Source: Woeseiaceae bacterium (lineage in GTDB: Bacteria > Pseudomonadota > Gammaproteobacteria > Steroidobacterales > Woeseiaceae). Taken from it: a DNA stretch of 6,075 bases. The translations under genes were made by a program, and so were the position numbers. Shown here in pieces: positions 1 to 6,075 of this stretch (within the stretch, counting starts at the first letter, position 1; each line of letters begins with the position of its first letter). A model generated the notes under the pieces. It worked only from the letters and a program-made list of their open reading frames with translations. It was not told where the DNA came from and searched no databases. The stretch covers positions 1-6,075 of the forward strand of contig JAKEGN010000236.1 of assembly GCA_022615525.1 (NCBI GenBank), read 5' to 3'.

Positions 1-7
1 GAACTCC

Positions 8-2455
8 TTACCGGGTAACGGTGATCATCGTGCCTTTCGCGAATGCACTGGCCAGTGCACGCACTTCGTCGTCGCTGACCTGATCAAGTTGTGCTCGCAA
101 CTCACCTGGCGTTTGCAGGCGGCCGTACCAGATCCATTCCCTGGCCTGTGCGGCGGTCAGTTCCTCGTTGCTTTGTGCGGCACTGACCGCGCGGCCGACC
201 AGGTGGTTGCGGGCTTCTGCTATTTCTGCAGCGGTCGGGGGCTCCGTGCCCAGTCGCGCGATTTCCGAACGGAACAGCTGCTGCAGTTCATCGAGCTTTT
301 GCGGATCGACACCGCTGGCCAGTGTGACCCACGCTGTTTGGCCATCGGACCGGTAGCGACTGTCGATGTAATACACGAGGCCCCGGTCTGTGATTGCGGC
401 CTTGCCCAGCCGCCCTTCGTAGTGATGACTGAGTATGTAGAGCAACAGCCGGCAGGCATTGGAGCCCGGATCGCGGGGTCCCGGCACAGGAAAAAGATAA
501 CCGAGCTGTGCCTGCGCAAGCGGCTTGCCCATGCGGATATCGATGTCTTCGGGAGCTTTCGTAGCCGGCGCCTCCTGGCGCAAGCTCGAGGTAGGATTTG
601 CCGACGGCAGTGCGCCGAATGACTCGTCCAATGCATCGAGCATCTGGTCCGCCGAAACGTCGCCGGCGATCACGATCAGCGATGGCGAGTACTTTTGCGT
701 CAGCGGCTGCCGGCCCATGATGTCCGCGAAAGCCTGTTCGAGCCGCGATTCCGGGTCCGTCGACGGTCCGGAATCCGGGCCTTCCTCGAAGGCTGCCAAT
801 GTACGCACAGCATGCTGCAGCACCGCAGCCATGTCGTCGGGCCGAAAACGCGAATCCAGCGACGCATGGCCGCGCACGGGACTGTCGCTGTTCGAATTCG
901 GAACGATGACGCGTAACCAGGCCGACGACGACAGATCCGATGCCGTCATGATCACCGGTATGCCGTTGCGCAACCTTGCGATCACCGGTTGTGGCACCGG
1001 CACAAGGTCGGGACGAACTTTCCCGGTGCTGATCGTCGATCCAGGCGGCCACTCCGCGGTTACTTTCGCGGCGACCGGGTCAGACGGGGCATCGCCCGGA
1101 GCCTCACCGGGAGACCACCAGCCTATCGTTCGTAGTTCGGGCTTGAGGTAACGCCGGGCAACGCGTTGGATATCCTCTGGCGTAACCGTTCGCACGGTTT
1201 CCGGCAAGGCGAGAAGGACGTCGAGTGCGTCAAGCCCGTCGAAGAATGCCAGCTGGTGTGCGGCATCCTCGGTGGTCTCCACGTCGAACACCAGCTCGTC
1301 GAGAATACGTTCCACAGACGCGTCAAGCGTGCCCGCAACGGGAAGCGTTTCCCTGGCGATCGCAATCCGACGCTCGATCTCCGCCTCGACTGCTGCCTGG
1401 TCTGCGTCGGCAGCGGCGCTGCCGCTGATGACGAAGACATAGTCCTGGGCACTGGGTGGAAACCAGGTCGCAAGATCGTCGGCCGCGCCCCCGAGGAGGG
1501 CGTCATGGCGCACGGGCGTACCCCAGTCATTCTGCAGGAAGCTGACGCCGGAACCGCCGCCGAGCCAGTCCTGCAGCACCAGGAATGCAGCAAAGTCGGC
1601 GCTCGATGCAGACGGCGCGCGGTACGCAATCTTGAAGTGTTTCGATTCGGCGGGACCGGACAGTTGCACGCGTCGGACGCCGGTTTGCAGCGGTTCGATG
1701 GTATGCGGCAGCGGCGTGGCGGGCCGTTGCTCGATCTTGCCGAACAGCTCTGCAATCCGCCCGCTAACGTCACCCGCGTCGAAATCGCCGGTGACGGCAA
1801 TGACCGCGTTTGCCGGCACATAATGCCGCTTGTAGAACGCAACCACGTCCTCATGGCGCAGGTTCTCTATATCGCTTTGCCAGCCTATGGTGTTGTTGCG
1901 GTACGGGTGCCCGAGAAAGCTCGTGAACAACAACGCGTCGAACAGGACGGTCGATGGATCGTTCTCGTAGCCGTGCATCTCCGCGAGTACGGCGCCGCGT
2001 TCCGCTTCCATGTCCGCCGCATCGATGGTCAGGCGGGACATACGCTCCGCTTCGATGCGCAGCAGCGTATCGAGGTGTTCCTTCGGCGCGGTCGCAAAGT
2101 AGGTCGTCTGATCGATCCAGGTGTAGCCGTGCCATTCTCCCCCGAGGGCATAGATTTCACTGACGACGCCGGTGCCCGGAAACGATGCACTGGCTCTGAA
2201 TGCCATGTGCTCGAGGAAATGCGCAAGGCCGGTCTGCCCGGTCGTCTCGTCCCGGGCCCCGACACGGTACAGAGACTGCACGCTGACTACCGGGAAGTTG
2301 CGGTCCACGAGCAGGATGACGGTCAGTCCATTGTCGAGGTGGTTTACCGTGGCACTGCGCAGGTCGAGCTCGGCCCGGGCGGCAACCGTGCCGGACACGG
2401 CGAGGCACGCGGCAAGAATTCTCGCAACCGACAGCTTGATGCGACGCCTATTCAT
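8..2455 (-). CDS. Exported M16 family zinc metallopeptidase (pitrilysin/insulinase-like), two-half protein
   Basis: 815-aa protein, probably a periplasmic endopeptidase that cuts peptides or small unfolded proteins. Residues 1-28 look like a Sec signal peptide: a basic MNRRR start, a hydrophobic stretch, and an A-R-A site before E29. The first catalytic domain carries the inverted zinc motif H79-F-L-E82-H83, and E159 lies 76 residues after H83, the spacing expected for the third zinc ligand. A second M16 domain follows (about 183-445, starting near HPYRNNTIGW). The second half (about 485-815) has no HxxEH, as in the inactive half of this family. Its first domain is much shortened (about 490-615), and its last domain keeps RLG...GLVY (682-695) but has Ile688 where an Arg is usual. 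The ATG at 2455 lies 15 nt after the stop of the upstream FAD gene and has no strong Shine-Dalgarno, so coupled translation is likely. Family assignment is secure; the substrate is unknown. Confidence 0.95.
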   Translation of the reverse strand: MNRRRIKLSVARILAACLAVSGTVAARAELDLRSATVNHLDNGLTVILLVDRNFPVVSVQSLYRVGARDETTGQTGLAHFLEHMAFRASASFPGTGVVSEIYALGGEWHGYTWIDQTTYFATAPKEHLDTLLRIEAERMSRLTIDAADMEAERGAVLAEMHGYENDPSTVLFDALLFTSFLGHPYRNNTIGWQSDIENLRHEDVVAFYKRHYVPANAVIAVTGDFDAGDVSGRIAELFGKIEQRPATPLPHTIEPLQTGVRRVQLSGPAESKHFKIAYRAPSASSADFAAFLVLQDWLGGGSGVSFLQNDWGTPVRHDALLGGAADDLATWFPPSAQDYVFVISGSAAADADQAAVEAEIERRIAIARETLPVAGTLDASVERILDELVFDVETTEDAAHQLAFFDGLDALDVLLALPETVRTVTPEDIQRVARRYLKPELRTIGWWSPGEAPGDAPSDPVAAKVTAEWPPGSTISTGKVRPDLVPVPQPVIARLRNGIPVIMTASDLSSSAWLRVIVPNSNSDSPVRGHASLDSRFRPDDMAAVLQHAVRTLAAFEEGPDSGPSTDPESRLEQAFADIMGRQPLTQKYSPSLIVIAGDVSADQMLDALDESFGALPSANPTSSLRQEAPATKAPEDIDIRMGKPLAQAQLGYLFPVPGPRDPGSNACRLLLYILSHHYEGRLGKAAITDRGLVYYIDSRYRSDGQTAWVTLASGVDPQKLDELQQLFRSEIARLGTEPPTAAEIAEARNHLVGRAVSAAQSNEELTAAQAREWIWYGRLQTPGELRAQLDQVSDDEVRALASAFAKGTMITVTR

Positions 2456-2470
2456 CTCACTATTTTCATG

Positions 2471-4075
2471 TCATTTGCGATCCCGGAGTATCCTGTGAGC
2501 GGCATTGTAGCCCGGCGCAGCGGTGACGCCGCCGCCGGGATGGGTACCGGCGCCACAGAGATAAAGATTTGCCACGGGTGTCCGGTACTGGGCCCAGCCG
2601 GGGACGGGGCGCATGAAGAACAGCTGGCCCATGTTGATATCACCGTGAAAAATATTGCCCTCGGTGATGCCGAAGGTTCGCTCGAGGTCGAACGGCGTGA
2701 ACACTTTCCTGGCAACCACCGAGCGTGGCACGTTCGGTGCGTAGCGGCCTATGGTCTCGATCACCTTGTCACCGATCCTGTCGCGCTCCGAATCCCAGCT
2801 GCCATCGCGCAGCGCGTAGGGCAGGTACTGGACGAAGCAGGTCAGCACGTGTTTGCCTTCCGTTGCGAGGTCCGGATCGACGTTCGACGCGAGGACGCAG
2901 TCCACCCACAGCTCGTCCGGTACCACTCCGCGCATGGCCTGGTTGTAAATGTCTTCGGCCTGTTGCAAAGACGGCGCGAGAGTGAACAGGCTGCGTTCCG
3001 CCGCGGAATGGCTGGCCGGCATGCCGTTCACCCGTGGTTCCTCCGAGAGTACCAGGTTCACCTTGCCGCAGGGCCCTGCCATTTTTATGCCTTCGACCTG
3101 CCGGAGAAAGTCCGCATCGAGATCGCCAGGTGCAAGCAGGCCGAGAAAGGTACGCTTGGGATCGGCATTCGAGACTACGATATTTGAGTCGATGCTGCTT
3201 CCGTCCGCCAGGGTCACGCCGGTCGCCACGCCTTTGTGCACGTTGACCGAGCGTACTTCCGCGCCGGTGCGAATCCCGACGCCGCTGTCGCGGCAGGACT
3301 GCGCCATGGCTTCTGTTATCGCACCCATGCCGCCGATGACGTGTCCTGCAAACCCCTGGCGTTCTTCTGCGCCGCCGCTCAGCAGGTGAAACAGCAAGCC
3401 CATCGCAGTGCCCGGTTGATAAGGCCCGCCATGTTTGCCATACAGGCTGTTTGACAGGATCAGGCGTTTCAGCGCATCCGAGCGGAACTCTTGGTCCAGG
3501 AAATCACCAAGCGACCCGGTGAGGAAACGTACCAGCGCAGCGGCATCCCGGCCACGCATGCGCCGGAAACGCCGCGCGACGTTGACGAACTCGATGAACT
3601 TCCTGAATCCGGCAGCCTCGGGATCGGGCGGTGCCTCGAGGAAAAATGGTTGCAGATACGATGCAAGCCGCTGCAGCTCCTCGTCGATCGCAAAAAAACG
3701 TTCGACGTCTTGCGGTGCGAAACGTTGCAACTCCTCGCTCATGCGCTGGCGCTCCGACCACCATGCAATCACGCGACCATCGGGCAGTGCTGTCTGCACA
3801 CCGGGGCTGCAGGCGACCATCCTGAGGCCATAGCTGGCAAGCCTGAGATCCCGGATGACTTCCGGCCGCAGCATGCTGGCGATGTAGGATGCCGTCGACA
3901 CGCGGCAGCCGGGCGCATTGACCGGGTCGATCTCTTCCGTGACCGCGCAGCCGCCCACGACATCGCGCCGTTCGACGATGACGGTCTTTAAGCCTCCGCG
4001 CGCAAGGTACGCGGCGGCGGTCAGGCCGTTGTGTCCTGCGCCGATGATGATGGCGTCGAATCGCGCTGCTGGCAT
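2471..4075 (-). CDS. FAD-dependent oxidoreductase, PYROXD2/phytoene desaturase-like
   Basis: 534-aa flavoprotein of the amine oxidase/phytoene dehydrogenase superfamily, expected to oxidise or desaturate a small or lipid-like substrate with bound FAD; likely cytoplasmic, with no signal peptide. The N-terminal Rossmann motif is G12-A-G14-H-N-G17 with a ribose-binding Glu35 ending the second strand, followed by GG (41-42). The C-terminal FAD-binding segment (about 503-526) reads LYLCGAGTHPGGG and continues into AAPGYNAA, a pattern typical of the PYROXD2-like branch rather than true carotenoid desaturases. No carotenoid genes lie nearby. I chose the ATG at 4075 because the Rossmann strand begins five residues later. 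The frame stays open upstream to a GTG at 4147, but those 24 extra residues look unlike the family. No good Shine-Dalgarno precedes either start. The M16 peptidase gene follows after 15 nt, so an operon is likely. Exact reaction unknown. Confidence 0.92.
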   Translation of the reverse strand: MPAARFDAIIIGAGHNGLTAAAYLARGGLKTVIVERRDVVGGCAVTEEIDPVNAPGCRVSTASYIASMLRPEVIRDLRLASYGLRMVACSPGVQTALPDGRVIAWWSERQRMSEELQRFAPQDVERFFAIDEELQRLASYLQPFFLEAPPDPEAAGFRKFIEFVNVARRFRRMRGRDAAALVRFLTGSLGDFLDQEFRSDALKRLILSNSLYGKHGGPYQPGTAMGLLFHLLSGGAEERQGFAGHVIGGMGAITEAMAQSCRDSGVGIRTGAEVRSVNVHKGVATGVTLADGSSIDSNIVVSNADPKRTFLGLLAPGDLDADFLRQVEGIKMAGPCGKVNLVLSEEPRVNGMPASHSAAERSLFTLAPSLQQAEDIYNQAMRGVVPDELWVDCVLASNVDPDLATEGKHVLTCFVQYLPYALRDGSWDSERDRIGDKVIETIGRYAPNVPRSVVARKVFTPFDLERTFGITEGNIFHGDINMGQLFFMRPVPGWAQYRTPVANLYLCGAGTHPGGGVTAAPGYNAAHRILRDRK

Positions 4076-4172
4076 GTCCAGGTTGTCGGCTGGTGTAACA
4101 ATGCGCCAGCATAGCCCAGCTGCAAACCCCGATGACAGCCGTGTCACTCACATAGTGGAATGGCGTCGATGC

Positions 4173-4188
4173 CGCCGCTCCTGCGGCG
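4173..4188. repeat. Perfect 6-bp inverted repeat with TCCT loop
   Basis: CGCCGC (4173-4178), loop TCCT, GCGGCG (4183-4188): a perfect inverted repeat. No T-run follows it on either strand, so it is not a normal intrinsic terminator. It ends 1 nt before the candidate -10 GATAAT, in the spacer where a regulator or a DNA hairpin could affect promoter use. Six GC pairs can also arise by chance in GC-rich DNA. Confidence 0.5.
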
Positions 4189-4189
4189 T

Positions 4190-4195
4190 GATAAT
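4190..4195 (+). promoter_or_regulatory. Candidate -10 element for the Rieske gene
   Basis: GATAAT matches the sigma70 -10 consensus at 5 of 6 positions and is one of the few AT-rich spots in this intergenic region. Transcription would begin near 4202, about 44 nt before the ATG at 4246. No recognisable -35 lies 16-18 nt upstream, so the promoter would be weak or activator-dependent. Low certainty. Confidence 0.3.
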
Positions 4196-4245
4196 CTGCA
4201 CTCCCGAATTTCTCGATGACCTTTCGCAGACAGCGGACACGCCAC

Positions 4246-5331
4246 ATGGAGAAAACACTTCATCGCGACCTGTATATCGACCCCGCATGGTTCGCGAAGG
4301 AACGCGAACGCATTTTCTTCGACGAGTGGACTTGCATCGGACGCGAGGAAGACTGGCCGCAGGCGGGCGACTACCAGGCGATCAGCATCGCCGGCGAGAG
4401 CCTCCTGGTCGTGAGGGGTGAAGACAGAGCGCTACGGGGGTTCTTCAACGTGTGCCGGCATCGCGGCTGCCAGTTGGTCGACAGTGCCAATCCGGCAGCG
4501 ACAAAGGGCCACTGGAAGTCGAACATTCGTTGCCCGTACCACTCCTGGACATACCGTTTCGACGGCAGCCTGCACCACACGCCGCATCTCGATGTCGAGA
4601 AGGAAAAGTACTCATTGCACGGTGTCGCGCTGGATACCTGGGGCGGGTTCGTGTTTGCAAATGTGTCCGGGAATGGCAAGACGCTCGCGGAGCAGCTTGG
4701 GCCGGTGCCGCAGCGGGTGCGCCGCTATCCCTTGTCGGATTTGCGGACGGCGAGAAGCATCGAGTACAAAGTCGGCGCGAACTGGAAGGTGATACTGGAG
4801 AACTACAACGAGTGCTATCACTGCGCTGGAGTGCATCCGGAGCTCTGCAGGATCGTGCCGGAATTTCGCAAGAACGGGGGCGCCGGTCTCGACTGGGAGG
4901 GCGGCATACCGCAACAGCAGGGTACCGATACGTTCACAATGACCGGGACCACCAACCGGCCGTCCTTCCCCGGCCTGAATGAAGCCGAGAGAACAAAACA
5001 CTTCGGTGAACTGATCTACCCCAACCTGATGGTGAGCCTGTCGCGCGATCACGCCGCGGCATTCATCGTCTGGCCGAAAGGCCCGGAAGAAACCCACATC
5101 GAATGCCGGTTCCTGTTTCATCCGGAAGCGATCGAGGGCGCGGATTTCGATCCCTCGGATGCTGCCGACTTCTGGGACATCGTCAACCGCCAGGACTGGA
5201 ACATCTGCGAGCGGGTGCAGCGGGGCATGCATTCCAGGCCTTTCGATACAGGGTACTATGCTCCGATGGAGGATATGAGCCTCGACATAAGGAGATACGT
5301 TTCAACCCGTCTTGGTACGGAATCGCACTGA
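4246..5331 (+). CDS. Rieske non-heme iron oxygenase, alpha (catalytic) subunit
   Basis: 361-aa ring-hydroxylating-dioxygenase-type alpha subunit, which would use O2 and electrons from a separate reductase to hydroxylate, demethylate or cleave a small organic substrate in the cytoplasm. The Rieske [2Fe-2S] ligands are C70-R-H72 and C96-P-Y-H99; the gap between H72 and C96 is 23 residues, longer than the usual 15-18. The mononuclear iron site is N-E189-C-Y-H192-C-A-G-V-H197, with D317 in NRQDWN as the likely third ligand. Glu189 stands where most ring hydroxylases have the bridging Asp; Glu here is known in carnitine monooxygenase CntA and related oxygenases of quaternary ammonium compounds. 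A betaine- or carnitine-like substrate is therefore possible but unproven. The ATG at 4246 (MEKTLHRDLY) fits the usual family N-terminus better than an in-frame ATG at 4216; neither has a clear Shine-Dalgarno. No ferredoxin or reductase gene is in view. Confidence 0.93.
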   Translation: MEKTLHRDLYIDPAWFAKERERIFFDEWTCIGREEDWPQAGDYQAISIAGESLLVVRGEDRALRGFFNVCRHRGCQLVDSANPAATKGHWKSNIRCPYHSWTYRFDGSLHHTPHLDVEKEKYSLHGVALDTWGGFVFANVSGNGKTLAEQLGPVPQRVRRYPLSDLRTARSIEYKVGANWKVILENYNECYHCAGVHPELCRIVPEFRKNGGAGLDWEGGIPQQQGTDTFTMTGTTNRPSFPGLNEAERTKHFGELIYPNLMVSLSRDHAAAFIVWPKGPEETHIECRFLFHPEAIEGADFDPSDAADFWDIVNRQDWNICERVQRGMHSRPFDTGYYAPMEDMSLDIRRYVSTRLGTESH

Positions 5332-5380
5332 ACCTTGATTGCCCGGCGACGTCATATTCTGCTTACCAACCAGGAGCTGA

Positions 5381-5392
5381 ATGCGGAAGTAA
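5381..5392 (+). other. Three-codon mini-frame (Met-Arg-Lys-stop) before the anchored protein
   Basis: ATG CGG AAG TAA sits 4 nt after AGGAG (5372-5376), and its stop lies 4 nt before the ATG at 5397. If translated, it could tune re-initiation at the downstream gene. Such short frames also occur by chance, and its internal GGAAG serves as the likely ribosome-binding site of the real gene. Confidence 0.25.
5385..5389 (+). promoter_or_regulatory. Ribosome-binding site that sets the start of the small anchored protein
   Basis: GGAAG lies 7 nt before the ATG at 5397, good spacing for a Shine-Dalgarno, and supports that start over any position further upstream in the long open frame. A second, stronger AGGAG at 5372-5376 is 20 nt away, too far for this start; it is instead placed for the three-codon frame at 5381. 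Confidence 0.5.
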
Positions 5393-5396
5393 TCCT

Positions 5397-5783
5397 ATGC
5401 ACATCATCGTTTCTCGGGCGGCAATCCTGATCTTCCTGATTCTTGTCACCTCGATTGCCAGCGGCATCGGTGTCGTTCGCGAATTTTCCGGCACGGACAG
5501 CGTCACGACCGCGGATTTCGAAGTTACCGCACCGTGGATCATCGATTGGCGATCGAACGGTGATTTCCCGGCGATGCTTGGATTCGAGGTCTCGCTGATC
5601 GACGCGAACACCGGTAGGCATGTTGGCCAGGTGGTGAAGCTCGTCGAGCGGGCGGGGAACGGCGTCAGTCTTTTCGAGAAGAGCGGGCGATACCGGTTGC
5701 GCGTCAATTCAACGCTGGCACGCTGGCACATCAAAGTCGAGGAGATCAGCGCAGAGGACGCGAAGCTGTATACGCCGAAATGA
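5397..5783 (+). CDS. Small membrane-anchored or exported protein of unknown function
   Basis: 128-aa protein that I do not recognise by name. Residues about 5-25 form one hydrophobic segment (RAAILIFLILV core) that could be a membrane anchor or an uncleaved or cleaved signal peptide; there is no lipobox cysteine, and the protein contains no cysteine at all. The remaining 100 or so residues alternate polar and hydrophobic positions as a small beta domain would: F30-S-G32, T38..F41.V43, P46-W47-I-I-D-W51, then a Gly-rich turn G87-N-G89, LFE (92-94), and RYRLRVNSTLARWHIKVEEI (98-117), which reads as two strands. The domain would sit on the outer side of the inner membrane. The ATG at 5397 has GGAAG 7 nt upstream. 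Upstream the frame stays open, but has no good start and overlaps the Rieske gene. It lies 65 nt after the Rieske gene and 22 nt before the next gene, so co-transcription is plausible; function is unknown. Confidence 0.75.
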   Translation: MHIIVSRAAILIFLILVTSIASGIGVVREFSGTDSVTTADFEVTAPWIIDWRSNGDFPAMLGFEVSLIDANTGRHVGQVVKLVERAGNGVSLFEKSGRYRLRVNSTLARWHIKVEEISAEDAKLYTPK

Positions 5784-5805
5784 AATCGGTGGACCAGGGT
5801 CGGCG

Positions 5806-6075
5806 ATGAAAGGCGGCATGCCGGAAATTATCGAAGAGATCCTCAGGTCGCCGAGCCTCTACCGCGGCGAGTTTCGCGCCATCGAAGATCCGGCGGACCG
5901 GCCCGTCAAACGTTTCGGCGGCCAGAGAATCAAGGAACTGCTGCAGCCGTCGCTATACTGGTTCCTGCGAAATACGCCGTCAGCGATCGCCTTGCTGCCG
6001 TTCCGCCTCATCGTCGCCGTTATGCGCCGTCTCTACTGGTACAAGGGCAATCCGTTGCGGCGTTCATGCGAGGAC
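5806..6075 (+). CDS. 5' part of a gene cut by the window edge; possible LpxL-like acyltransferase
   Basis: Open frame of 90 codons from ATG 5806 with no stop before the window ends, so the gene is partial at its 3' side. The first 60 or so residues are charged (PEIIEEILRSPSLYRGEF). They lead into a hydrophobic, aromatic and basic stretch, LYWFLRNTPSAIALLPFRLI, then VAVMRRLYWYKGNPLRRSCED. That LPFRL...NPLRRS layout recalls the start of lysophospholipid/lauroyl acyltransferase-like proteins, which bind the inner face of the membrane, but the catalytic HxxxxD motif would lie beyond the window, so this is only a guess. AGGG at 5796-5799 gives a weak ribosome-binding site 6 nt before the ATG; a second in-frame ATG at 5818 is an alternative start. 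The codon usage is GC-rich like its neighbours, and the 22-nt gap to the preceding gene suggests the same transcript. Confidence 0.65.
   Translation, partial: MKGGMPEIIEEILRSPSLYRGEFRAIEDPADRPVKRFGGQRIKELLQPSLYWFLRNTPSAIALLPFRLIVAVMRRLYWYKGNPLRRSCED

Larger units (their letters stand above)
4076..4245. promoter_or_regulatory. Divergent intergenic control region
   Basis: 170 nt between the start of the minus-strand FAD oxidoreductase gene and the plus-strand Rieske oxygenase gene. Promoters for both directions should lie here because the genes are head to head. It contains the inverted repeat at 4173-4188, a candidate plus-strand -10 at 4190-4195, and a weaker inverted repeat (GCTGG 4089-4093 with CCAGC 4106-4110, 12-nt loop) in the leader of the FAD gene. 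I found no convincing -35/-10 pair for the minus strand. Confidence 0.6.

Noticed and set aside
1166..3187. A 673-codon open frame on the plus strand, antisense to both minus-strand genes
   Set aside because: It is in exact codon register with both minus-strand genes, so its stops would need TTA, CTA or TCA codons in them, which are rare in GC-rich genes. The 15-nt gap between the genes keeps the register, which lets the frame cross the junction. The translation is rich in Arg and His and shows no domain, while the opposite strand encodes two clear enzymes.
4076..4147. GTG start at 4147 adding 24 residues to the FAD oxidoreductase
   Set aside because: The extra residues precede a normal Rossmann start, have no ribosome-binding site and do not resemble the family; the ATG at 4075 gives the expected N-terminus.
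4173..4188. The inverted repeat read as an intrinsic terminator
   Set aside because: No T-run follows on either strand and it lies between divergent gene starts, not after a gene end.
4216..4245. ATG at 4216 adding 10 residues to the Rieske oxygenase
   Set aside because: It has no Shine-Dalgarno and the added residues (MTFRRQRTRH) are outside the usual family start; not fully excluded.
4612..5232. A 206-codon minus-strand frame inside the Rieske gene
   Set aside because: It lies fully antisense to the Rieske coding region, which has all its iron ligands in order; the antisense translation shows no recognisable motif.
5335..5360. Possible promoter TTGATT (5335-5340) / TATTCT (5355-5360) before the anchored protein
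   Set aside because: The spacer is only 14 nt and both hexamers match at 4 of 6 positions; read-through from the Rieske gene is simpler.
5103..5396. Upstream extension of the small anchored protein overlapping the Rieske gene
   Set aside because: The frame is open but overlaps coding sequence for over 200 nt, has no ribosome-binding site, and would bury the hydrophobic N-terminal segment in the middle of the protein.

Overview
This is a GC-rich window from a Gram-negative bacterium. Codon choice, a periplasmic M16 peptidase with a Sec-type signal peptide and a possible lipid acyltransferase suggest a proteobacterium, perhaps an environmental gammaproteobacterium. That placement is an inference; no rRNA, tRNA or other marker gene is present. 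I see no mobile element, CRISPR array, RNA gene or origin.

The left two thirds (8-4075) is a minus-strand pair. A PYROXD2/phytoene-desaturase-like FAD oxidoreductase comes first, and a full-length exported two-half M16 metallopeptidase follows after only 15 nt, so the two are probably co-transcribed. The right third is on the plus strand. It holds a Rieske non-heme iron oxygenase alpha subunit, then a small membrane-anchored protein of unknown function, then the first 90 codons of a gene cut by the window edge, which faintly resembles the LpxL-type acyltransferases. The gaps between these three are 65 and 22 nt, so they may also form an operon. The two units diverge from a 170-nt control region (4076-4245) that holds a perfect GC-rich inverted repeat directly next to a candidate -10 element.

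The two redox enzymes (FAD amine-oxidase-like and Rieske oxygenase) sit head to head and could share regulation or a pathway, but nothing in the window fixes a substrate. No ferredoxin or FNR-type reductase for the Rieske oxygenase lies here. The Rieske protein has a Glu at the position linking the two iron centres and an unusually long loop between its cluster motifs. The Glu is a feature linked to oxygenases acting on quaternary ammonium compounds. The M16 protein keeps a complete zinc site in its first half, but its second half is degenerate and shortened. The small anchored protein is the least explained gene. I do not see a clearly new multi-gene system; the findings are specific oddities in otherwise recognisable families.
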